Below are positions 1-12,200 of a stretch of DNA of 64,000 bases, piece after piece; the stretch's first letter is position 1, and every line of letters begins with the position of its first letter. The notes beneath the pieces were generated by a model. It saw only the letters and a program-made list of their open reading frames with translations, did not search any database and was not told the DNA's origin. The position numbers and the translations under genes are program-made. Source of the stretch: Bugulina stolonifera (taxonomy: Eukaryota; Bryozoa; Gymnolaemata; Cheilostomatida; Bugulidae); contig OW285191.1 of the NCBI GenBank assembly GCA_935421135.1, positions 11,783,700 through 11,847,699 of the forward strand, written 5' to 3'.

Positions 1-187
1 TCATCCTATGCATTGCATCTCTGAGCTTCTGGGGTCTAATATAATGTAGATATACTGTACATGTAAGTTACGCATGACTAGAAATACTGTTAGAACAATT
101 ACAAACATGGCTTCAGCTGAAGCTTGGTAGATAGACTTGTCTACAATTATATTTCATAAATACTGATATTGTGGTGTATATTCTTAC

Positions 188-244
188 TTGAAAAAGTTGA
201 CCGGTGCCAGGAGTGTGTGGTAATGTCAGCTGATGTCGTCTTAT
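188..244 (-). CDS. Last visible linker exon of the protease gene
   Basis: This 57-bp exon with phases 1-1 reads KTTSADITTHSWHRSTFS between a ctgcgttacag acceptor and a gtaagaata donor. It has the same Thr/Ser/Trp style as the linker at 3392-3541. It follows the mucin exon with no CUB between them. The open phase-1 donor indicates that the gene continues beyond position 1. Confidence 0.6.
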
Positions 245-3200
245 CTGTAACGCAGAATTGTAAATGTATGGATGCATATGTAGCAAATGTTTTACAATTT
301 TCCTAGTATAACGTTATCACACAAAAGGCTATATGAAATAGCCTTTACCATAAAACGTCAAACTAAAAATATAGTCAAAACTCGATTTTAATTATGCAAT
401 TGAGAATGTTTTATGGAGGAGCATTTTTATATCTCAACCATTTTATATGTTGTTTTATCGAGCATCTTATTGGGAAAAACACAGTGTGCATACACAGATA
501 CAAGTTAGACAGATTGAGACAGCAATCTGCGTTTGGGATTTTAAGTACCTTTAGAGCTCAAACTTCCTCAACAAGTTTAATGCTATTTACATAAATCAAA
601 ATTTGGGCAATCACAGAAGAAAATTGGTAAAATTGATTCAAAAATCAGTTAATTTAGAAAACAAACAAAATACCAGGTTAGCTATTCTTGCAGTTTAGCT
701 TCAAAAAGCAAAAACGTTCTGCAAAAAATAGTCAGCATAACTTTCAGGTATAATATTTACAACCAATATACTGTTTTTGAAGTGCTACTAATCCAAAAAC
801 TTTGTTTATGTAAGTAGCTGTGTTTGAAAAATTGTTTCTGCAACTTTGTTGTGATGGACTACCGGTATGTTCGGAAACGGCGCATCCACGCCAAATAAAC
901 AGCAATAGGCAGCAACAATAATTAATTTTATCAGTATTATACTGTGCTCTATTATGCTCAGCTAGCTGTGCTTGCTAGTAATTATTTATTATTACAATTG
1001 TACATTAATTCTCATTTACATGCACAGCAAGCATCTAGCAATGCCTGAGCTCTCATTTGGTGATGAAAACGCAGCCTCATATGAACCAGTGCAATATCTG
1101 AATACGCCTATTGACTTGTATTAGCCATCTGCTTTAATACTGAAAGTCACTAAATTATTAACTGAATCAACACTTTCATCTTAAACCTCAAATCATCATC
1201 ATTACTTTTGGGATTCGTGATTACTTGCTAAATCTGACACAGTAAGCTAACTAATAATAATGCAGAGAGCATGGTAATGCAACTCTTATTTGTTCAATGC
1301 TAATGAACCGTAGTCTTTAAACGCTTTCAGTTTCAATGCTGAGCTAAGAGGATCACCGAAGGCAGATGATGTTGCTTTACATTCGAAGATCTGCTATCAA
1401 ATTCTAGAACTGCACATCGTAAACCTGAACAAAATATTTTCATGTTGTGCTAATAGTTGTGTATCCTTACATGTGGTAGACAGAGTGCTCCAGCTCCATG
1501 GTTTGGTCCAGCTTGCTGATGTTGGTGTGGTTTGGGTAGTTGGTGTTGCTGATGTTGGTGTGGTTCGACTGGTTGGTGATGCTGATGTTGGTGTGGTTCG
1601 ACTGGTTGGTGTTGCTGACGTTGGTGTGGTTCGACTAGTTGGTGTTGCTGACGTTGGTGTGGTTTGACTGGTTGGTGTTGCTGACGTTGGTGTCGTTCGA
1701 CTGGTTGGTTTTGCTGATGTTGGTGTGGTTCGGCTAGTTGGTGTTGCTGACGTTGGTGTGGTTCGACTGGTTGGTGTTGCTGACATTGGTGTGGTTCGAC
1801 TGGTTGGTGTTGCTGACGTTGGTGTGGTTCGACTGGTTGGTGATGCTGACGTTGGTGTGGTTCGGCTAGTTAGTGCTGCTGACGTTGGTGTGGTTCGACT
1901 GGTTGGTGTTGCTGACGTTGGTGTGGTTTGACTGGTTGGTGTTGCTGACGTTGGTGTGGTTTGACTGGTTGGTGTTGCTGATGTTGGTGTGGTTCGACTA
2001 GTTGGTGTTGCTGACGTTGGTGTGGTTCGACTGGTTGGTGTTGCTGACGTTGGTGTGGTTTGACTGGTTGGTGTTGCTGATGTTGGTGTGGTTCGGCTAG
2101 TTGGTGCTGATGTGCTCCAGCTCCATGGCTTGGTCCAGCGAGCTGATGTTGGTGAGCTCCAGCTGGTTGGTCTCGATGTAGTACTTGATGGTGGAGCTTC
2201 ATCTGAAAATTGATTTTAGATGCTACCATCAATAAACATTATTTTTGCTTTTGGCTGTTTTTGTGTTTATACTTCAACTATTCATAGATGAGTTAGTCAG
2301 TAACAATAATACAATGTTTAGGCTGTCTGCCAGTTAACATAGCACTCGATTACTAGCGCTCAGCCAGTCATATACAGTATATGTGAATGTGTAAAGTAAA
2401 TAGAAGTATGCTTGACTTACATGACCAAGTCAAGTTCCACCCCCGATGTTCAACACTGCTGTCTGAGACAAAGTATATTATGACAGCGTTAGATTTCCCT
2501 CTCACAGAGAAGGTCATGTTTCCACAGGCTCTATACAAAACTTCGTAGTCATTGCCGTCTAATACCTACCAATACACATATTAATTTTATATTTATTTCA
2601 TTTGATATTGATAAGAATAATAAGGTTTAAAACGGGAGTCACAGAAACTTGATGAATTTAGCCTTTACCTATTAGACTACATTTTAGATCAAAATTGTGT
2701 AATTTTGGGTAAAGTTTTGGTATCATTTGTACATTATTTAGGAACATTCTCAAGTTTATCCTGGTGTAGTGAGATAAGTAATCGTTACATTAATTAAAAT
2801 TTGTGTGATTCTAAAAAATTCATAAGAATTAATGCCGAGGGTGCAAGAAAAAAGAGAATGGTATAAATGTCAGCACTGTTGAAACTATGCAAACAAGTGA
2901 TTATTTTGTAGAAGGAAAAGAGTTTTTAGTGTGCAGCAGAGCGTCAAGCGGTTTATAATTACTAATAGATATAAGCTATACTATGTTATCATCCATTTAG
3001 CTACTTTTATTCGAAAATACGCTTGTTATTAACTTTATTTTAAATAAATGACAAATACTCTTGGGCTACATACTTGCACGTAATCTTTAGTACAGTTGAA
3101 GTTTGGCTGGGTGTCAAAGTCGGTGAAGTTAAGAATGATGATGTATGATGGGGAAGGGATGAGGAGATAGTAAGCACATAGTTGATCCGGGTTATAATCT

Positions 3201-6200
3201 TCAGGGTAATTTGGTGATGTCAGCACCCCATAATATTCTTGGTAGTATTCCTCACAAGCTGTAACAGATGTGTGTGTACAAGTACTACATTACATCAGAC
3301 TGTTCTGCAAGCATGGCCTGCAAATTAACATACAAGTTACAAGCATAAAATAATATATACACGAATATTCAGTACGCAGTGAGGTTAATACCTTTATTAG
3401 TTGTGGTATACCGAGTTGCAGTTGATGTCGTAGACCAAAGTTTTTCTGTTGTCCACGCTCTGGTCGTCTCAGAAGACCAATGTGTCCTGGGAGTTGTCCA
3501 TGTGGCAGGTTTTGAAGGAGTTGTAGTAATCCACTTATCAGCTGTGAACATTGCACAAAGTTTTACATGCATATTCAATATCAATCAACCCTAACAATGA
3601 ATATGAACTTATGTACAATGTAAATGCAGATTGGCGTAGATATACACTGTACATGTGAATGTGTTTGTGTACTGTTACTTTTACCCAGACTTCAAGCACC
3701 ATGTGTGATACATAAAGTGAGGGTATACATTACACTTCCATGCTGAAATAAGCACATTGTGTTATCATGTAAATTTTATTATAAAACAATTACTGAATGT
3801 AGTTCACACCAAGATCAGATTCCCAACATGGCCAATAGGTGTTGGGAATTAGAGATGCACCATAAATAGTTATGTGGTTCTATTTAAAGTTGCAGCAGGA
3901 TTTAAAAGTCACTTACTTAAAGCATAGGTGAGATGAAAACCGCTATAGTCACTGTTTTTATCGTCAGTATAGAAATAAACTTCAATTCTATTAGTTGGTA
4001 CAGAAATGAATAGTAGTAGGTCGCCTTTCCCGCATACAATCGCTATACTTTGGTACGTATTTCCATTTACAATCTGCAATATGCACCATATAGAGGCTTA
4101 TCACTATTACAACTGTTCTAAGCTCTGCATAATCATACACCAAATATAATTAGATATTATTATATGCGAGTCAACTTTAAATGGTTAAACCTGCGTACAT
4201 GGATGATTTGATCATGCAAACCTTCAAGATTGACTATAGGTAACTACTCTACCCAACGGCACGGTATTTCAGCAAAAAGTGGGAAGCGCAACTCTTGGAT
4301 GGTTATTAGACAGACTCCAGTCTTCACATTGAATAAGTCAAACAAGCTTATGAGGTTTTACTAGCTATACAGCCATATACGTATTTACATGTACAATCAC
4401 TTACTAGTAAATAGTCTTTGGAACAGAGATAGGACTCTTCAATATCAAACTCAATTGTTATATATCCTGTGCTAAATGTTGGTATCATTATATTCCACCA
4501 GCAACCCATGCTGTCTGTATAACTGATTGGATAGTTAGGTGACTGTATCTTTCCCCAATATCCATTGTTTAGGGAACCACCACAAACTAAAACATGTATG
4601 TCTGTGTATAACAGCAGTGAGCAAGCATAGTGGTGTAGTGGCTCATTTGGAATCTGTGCTGTAATAGTCCTACATCGCCACTAGTATTACGGTCAACCTC
4701 CATCATTACAAGCGATGGTAAGTTTCTACCAGTGCCAATACTACACTGTGGATAATGTTAGTTTCATCTTTTGATGCCAGACATTTTACCTATTTGAGCA
4801 GTCAGCGACTCGTTTCAAACCTATGAAAATACCAGTCCCTGACTGTGGTTTGAACCCAGGCCTCTATTGCACCTAATCACCTAGCACAGTGAACAGAATA
4901 TGCTACCAGTTCAAAAAACTTAAAAAAGCTTACTCAGCGGATATGAGACACGGAAGTATATGTACTTCCTGTAATTCAGATTTTTGTGATGATTTGAAGT
5001 CTATGTCACACAAAGTAATAAACATACCACAGTGTCGGTGAAAAACTTACCAGTAGGTGTCGTGTCAGTAGTCAGTGTGGGTGGGACTCCTGTTGTTGTA
5101 GGTTGAAGACTCGATACTCCTGCAATTAAGTACACAGACTAGAATAATACAAAGTCCGTTCAAATAGAATGTAATATAATTTACTTCAAGGTAATTATTT
5201 GCAGGTAAAGTATAGTATATTTGAAACTGTACTTGCAGGTGAAATATATTTACAACTGTACTTGACAGAATTTTGTAGAGATCATATAAATGCATGATGT
5301 AGTTTAGTTTACTTGTGCTATCAGGAGTATACCCTGCAACATGCAATATGCCATTATTAAAATAAAGCTAAGTCTATGCACTGAGAGAGTGGCTCGTGTT
5401 TAAAAAACGGATTAGAGGAAGATCTCATTGCGGTACCCAGGTAGCCTACTAACTGTCCCATTGCGGTACCCAGGTAGCCTACTAACTGTCCCATTGCGGT
5501 ACCCAGGTAGCCTACTAACTGTCCCATTGCAGTGCCCAGGTAGCCTACTTACTGTTCCACTGCAATACCTAGGTAGGCTACTTACTGTTCCATTGCGGTA
5601 CCCAGGTAGCCTACTTACTGTCCCATTGCAGTACCCAGGTAGCATACTTACTGTCCCGTTGCGGTACCCAGGTAGCCTACTTACTATTCCACTGCAGTGC
5701 CCAGGTAGCCTACTTACTCTTCCATTGCAGTACCCAGGCTTTGAAGGTCTCCGATTCATCAGACAGAAATTGAATAATAATCTCAGATGTCTGGAACGTG
5801 TATGACGTCCAAATATTGACATTTCCAGATATGAGTTGAAGTAATTCACCGCTATACCCGTCTACCACCTACAACAGTTACAGACATCGAGCAACAAGTT
5901 ATTATAGTTATAGAAACACAAGACGGAGAGCTATTGCTAAAACAGTTACATGTAAATCAAATGTCACTGGATATTAGCTCTATGCCGCGGTTTCTTCGCA
6001 AAACATTCATCAACATCTTAAAGACAATGCAAAGGCCAGCCTGGTATGGAAATTCATAAAATACAAAATACAAAACCATTGCACTCTATGCCAAACACGT
6101 CTTATAAGATACTATTTCTAGTAAGCAAAACACTGAATAACAAACAATATTTCACCTCTAAAAATAGATTCACTTAAATAATAATCCAGTGACACTGTTA

Positions 6201-9200
6201 TAATTGAATTAATCATTGAGCCTGCGTATCAATTGGATCTATAACACATGTACGTGGATATACATGTATGTACATGTAATGTATGTGCAAATAATAGTTT
6301 GATGAAATGCATAACACGGCACATAGTCCCATGATGCCTTACCCATTTATTACATCACATTTCAAACAATCCCATGATGCCCTACCCATATTGAATCGCA
6401 GCAACCCTCTAGGGTAGCAGCCTGTGTGAATGTGATTCGAACTCCATAACCAGTTGGAACGGAGACAGTCCAAATACATTCAGCTTCATTTATATAATTT
6501 CCAGGGTATCCAGGTGCATAGATATGTCCACTTGCTCCAGACCTGTTTCCTCCACACCAAGGGGCTGGAACAAAGTCAAGCAATAAAGTTATTTGCAATG
6601 CCTTGTTGAACCTAAGCTACAGTCTATTAAGCGATGAATATTTGTCTTGATATCTTTGAGCAGAAACCAAGTGATATTTTAAGCTATAGTGCATGTACAT
6701 TGTAAGTACCAAGCTTAGACCCAATACTTAAACCCTAATCTAATTCCAGCACTATCCAGTATCCTTCTAGCCAGTGTGAATATTAATTGTTTTCTAATAC
6801 ATATTACGCTGAATATTTTTGTTCAGTAACATTGGACAATATTAAGTAACCATCAGTATTATGATCTTTTTCAGTTGCGCATGTTTACTGTCAGCAAAAT
6901 GCTTAAATATTTCAATACTTACCTTCGGTTGTTGTTGGGTAGGAAGTACTAGTTTCAACTGGTAGATAAGCTATGAATAAAAAAAGAAGGAAGTTAAATA
7001 AATGATGTTGAAAGTATTAAGCTAAATAAATGCCAACAATATAATGTAGATAATAATTTATAGCGTGTACATCAGTAGAACGGTCAGATAGACAATACTG
7101 CTAGCCATCTACTTGTAAAATGTACATGTATATACTCTACTAACTTGTGTGACTGATTCTACCACTTACCTTCCCATTGAATAGCCCAAGCATCAAAGTA
7201 AACTGAAGAGTCAGAGTTGAACTGTATTCCGATTTTCCATGTGTTATAGTCAAATGACATTCCAGTGGATATATTGCTTGATATGAGTGCAAGTTGTCTA
7301 CCACTATGCCAATCAAATATCTATCAATACAAGAGAGAACAGTTAGGGCATAAAAATTTATGACTTGTACAGTGTATTGTAGACATCAGGGTCAATGGTT
7401 TCCGTATTGGTATTGTAGTGCCAGCGTTACTGATTGGTTTATTTAGAACTACATTGCATGTTGGTAACAAATATTAGATCTGACTCAATCCAATTGCCAT
7501 CAATCTTATCAAGTCATAAAATTAATGAAAACTTATTTTCTCCATCAAACTGACAATGCTCCATGTATAGAAATATTATTTACGTACTATCAACTCATCA
7601 CAGCATGGCTCTATATAGCTAGATCTTGTAAAGTTAACTCTGATCCCATAACCAGGAGTAACTGTGACTATCCATGTGCAATCAGCATTGTTTGAATAGT
7701 TTCCAGGGTAACCAGGTGCATAGATGGTTCCACTGAGTCCAGTCATGTTACCGCCACAAGAGAGAGCTAAAACATAAAATCAATCTGCTGAGGGTGCTGC
7801 CAGATCACTTCTACTGCCTTAATTGAATTACTCCTAGATTTCACATAATATGCATGTAATCCAACAGTTGTACAATGTTCTAGTGGTAGTTAATGCCAAT
7901 TAAATGTGTGAATCTGTATATATGATTGAGTCTAGAAGCTATTAATCTAATTTTATACTTACTTGAAGTTGTTGTGGGATAGTCAGTAGTTGATACCTCT
8001 GGTAAATACGCTGTGAACAGAATATACAGTCTGTATAACATTCAGTTGATCATTAGCTGCCTTAACTTGGTTTTACTAAATAGTATGTGTATCCTGTATG
8101 CAACTTTTACGTGCAGTATTATACCACAGCGGTGAAGCATGTAAAATAAAATTTGGCTACATCCTGTACCATTGTGAATTTAGAGAGACGTATGATGAGT
8201 GTATATAATATGTATATAAAGGCAGTCACTACCTAGTGGCTAGGGTTCAAGGGTTTCATATTAAAATATTCCTACCCACCGTTCCACTCCAAGGCCCATG
8301 ACTCATAGTTCGCCAACTCATTAGAAGTAAAGAGAATCATTATGACATCAGTCTGGAAGACGTGCGACATATTGACATAGATGTGCCCCTGTTCTGTGGC
8401 AATAAGACGATGGGAGGCTCCATCGTAAAACTGCAAATAAATTTTGGCTAGCTCACTTAGTGGACTAGGACTATCACAGCGTTTCCATTGTGCAAACCAG
8501 TATTCAGTTCACCCTAATAACAGCCATCCCATGAACAAACGTTGGCATGCAGCCTGCCCACATGAATGCATGCTGTGTAGTACACAGTATGTACTACACA
8601 CTAAGTTCATTGAATGGGTGTGAGCTGAGTCCCCCCCCCCCCCCATAGCTCAACCTGAGCATAAACTGCACCAAGATCACACCATAGGAATCGGCTGTGT
8701 ATGCCAAAATAATATGTACGCTAACTGTCAGTAGTTCATGGAATGACTTAGTGCGCATTGCTATTCACAGTTTGTTGTTAGTAGAAACTGTATGCACTGC
8801 CTGGAACAATGCAATCATTGTGATAAATTCAGACACTGATGTACATGTAGAATTGAGAATATAAAATAGTTTAATTTACCCATAGTCCATCTCTGCCTGG
8901 TTCAATGTAGGAAGATTTAATGAAAGTTATCTCCACATTGTAACCAGGAGTTACATATACTTTCCAGATACAGGATGAATTGTCTGAATAATTTCCAGGA
9001 TATCCAGGTGCGTATATTGTACCATTAGATCTGCTTATCTCCTCTTCACATGTGCCACCCACTTTAATCAAATTAAATACACATGTGTTTAATGAAATAA
9101 AAACTGCTAAGCGTTTGAGGCAGGTATTTACAGTTACTAAATACATATTTGATATTTCATGAAATAGAAGAAATTCCTAGTTTGAATAAGGTGGGAGGAA

Positions 9201-12200
9201 TTATAGAATTTTGGAGAGGATCAGAGTGAGAGACCTGCCTGAGGGTAGAACATACACATACAGACAAGAACTACTAATCTTTAATATAATCAAAGTTACT
9301 TACCAGCTTCCCAGTAAAAGGTCCACCCACTCCTTGCAACACTCCCATCTGATCGAAAGAAGGCAACAAGTCTATCAGCGTCGAATAGGTAAGATTCTCC
9401 AGAGTATATAGATCCAGTTTTGTAAAGAAGTTGTTGACTTCCATTATTCCCTTTGGTTATCTACAGATTAATCCCAATACGGTCCATTATCATAGAATGT
9501 AAATTTATTAAACACCATAGTAATACAGATTCAATATAATATGCAGGTGTCTTTGTAGCATCAGATATTTTCACAGTCCAATTTGTATTTGCACTTTTTG
9601 AATGTGTGATGGATTTGCACAAAAACCTCAGCCTGCTGGGACACAATATTTTGTGAAACATTAAAAATATGATTGGTTTAGTCAATTTTCTACTGCATCA
9701 CAACTTGAGATTTATGATCTTTCCAACATTGATAGCACTTTGCACTTTGGTGTTGATACCTTATATACATGTACTTACCGACAAATAATCATACCCTGAC
9801 TCCATACGTCCTGGTTCTGTGAAGTTAATTCTAATCTTATGCCCAGGTTCAGCAGATACAGTCCAGTAGCAGTCAGCGTTGTTTGGATATGAATCAGGGT
9901 ATCCAGGTGTAGAAATATATCCGCTGGAACCAGAGTAGTTTCCTCCACATGGAACCTCTGGAGTCAAAAAACATTATTTTTTACACCTTATCACATTCAG
10001 TTAGTCAATTACTGTAACTGAACGTTGTTCTGTTCCAAATATGAACATTTTCTGTACGTGTACGCGTACGTGTACGCGTACGAGTACACGCACGCGTACG
10101 CGTACGTGTACGTGTACGCGTACGTGTACGTGTACGCGCACGTGTACGTGTACGTGTACGCGTACGCGTACGTGTACGTGTACATAAGCACATACATGTA
10201 GATGCTAGAGATGTGTTTGCTTCTACTGCTAAATTTATTAGTGTATTAGTGCATTTATTAGTTTATTAGTGATGTGCGATGCATGTACATGTATATTCAT
10301 CAAAGCTATATAGATGTAATTCAGCTGGATACTTACCTTGAGTTGTTGCTGGATGTGTAGTACTTGTTACCTCTGGTTTATAAGCTGTGAACATACAAGC
10401 CATGTGATATTCAATCTAGATATAATCAGGTGGCACTAGTAAAATCGCTTCACTAAAGATCACACAGCAATGAATCCTGACATTTTCAAGATATTAAATG
10501 TCACGTGCATATAAGACCTGTTGGACAAGGGCAGAATTATCCAACCATATAAATTATATCCACCAATTTCATGCCCTCGTAGTATTATTAGGTCTTTAGG
10601 ACATTGCACAGAGCTCGTCATAAAATTTATTAAAACTTATTTTCTCTATCAAAATTGCAACTTCTCATGTATGAGCATATTTAAGTACTATTAACTCATC
10701 ACAGCATGGCTCTATATAGCTAGATCCAGGCAAAATTTGTCCTGTGCTTCAGATAAAATTCCTTGAAGCCATGCAAGCCAGCATGGCTTTAAGGACACTC
10801 CTCTACCTCTACCTTTTCTAAAAGGGCCATACCATCCCTGCCTTTCATGCAGAGAGTGGGCCAACACTGGCATCTGGCAGTGCAAGCTGCATGGGGATAC
10901 TCATGCTAAGGAAGAGGAAGTGGAAGAAGAGGACCCAATGCTTAAGTACTGATCCAATTCCAACACTCTCCAGTATCCACCTGGCCTAGTGTTGATATGT
11001 ACAGAACTGAAACCTCTGGCAGTAACTTTCTAACACTAAATAGTGCTGTGTTGAATACTGGTGTTCAGTAGCATTGAACAGCATTTAGTAGTTATTAGTA
11101 TTATAGGTTTTCTCACTTTGCAGGAGTTGGCAAATGTCTACTGTCAGGAAATTTTTGAAATACTGTAGTACTTACCTTCGGTTGTTGTTGGGTAGAAGGT
11201 ACTCATTTCACCTGGTATATAAACTATAAATAGAAGAAGAAGAAAGTTAAATAAGTGATGTCAAAAGTCTTAACCTGAATAAATGCCAACAATATAATGT
11301 AGGTAATAATTTATGGATTGTACATCGGCAGCACACGGTCAGATATACAATACTGCTAGTACATGTACTTGTGAATGTACATGTACATGATGTATGTAGT
11401 CTACTATCCTGTGCTACTGATTTTACTACTTACCTTCCCATTGAATAGCCCAAGCATCAAAGTAAACTGAAGAGTCAGATTTGAACTGAATTCTGATTTT
11501 CCACGTGTTATAGTCAAATGACATGCCAACTGATATATCGCCTGATGTGAGTGCAAGTTGTCTACCACTATACCAATCAAATATCTATCAATAATAAGAC
11601 AGAACGTTTAGGGCATAAAGATTTAAGACATGTACTGTATAAACAGTGTGTTGTAGACATCAGGTTTTCGTATTGGTATATTGAACTTACATGTAGTGAC
11701 ATCATTACTGATTGGCTGATTTAGAACTACATTGCATGTTAGCAGCAGATTTTAGATCTGCCTCAATTCAATTACTGCCAATCTTATCAAGTCAAAAAAT
11801 TGATCAAAATCTATTTTTTCCATCAAACCGACAATGCCCCATGTATAGAAATATAATTTACGTACGATCAACTCATCACAGCATGGCTCTATATAGCTAG
11901 ATCTTGTAAAGTTAATTCTGATCCCATAACCAGGAGTAACTGTGACCATCCATGTGCAATCAGCATTGTTTGAATAGTTTCCAGGGTAACCAGGTGCATA
12001 GATGGTTCCATTGAGTCCAGTCATGTTACCGCCACAAGAGAGAGCTGAAACATAAAAGCAATCTGCTGAGGGTGCTGCCAGATCGCTTTTACTGCTTTAA
12101 TTGAATTACTCCTAGATTTCACATAATATGCATGTAATCCACTAGTTGTATAATGTTTTAGTGGTAGTTAATGCCAATTAAATGTGTGAATCTGTATATA

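Noticed and set aside
1473..1931. Valine-rich plus-strand frames opposite the mucin exon
   Set aside because: These are shadows of the minus-strand coding minisatellite. The minus frame has an acceptor, a donor and matching phases.
5420..5750. CRISPR-like regular spacing of repeats
   Set aside because: The units are contiguous with no unique spacers, and the genome is animal.
5428..5805. Open frames on both strands through the 33-bp minisatellite
   Set aside because: A 33-bp repeat keeps any stop-free frame open. The true exon frame ends at the donor and meets TAG right after it.
10005..10197. Arg/Thr and Tyr/Thr repeat frames
   Set aside because: These are translations of the ACGTGT microsatellite and not a protein.
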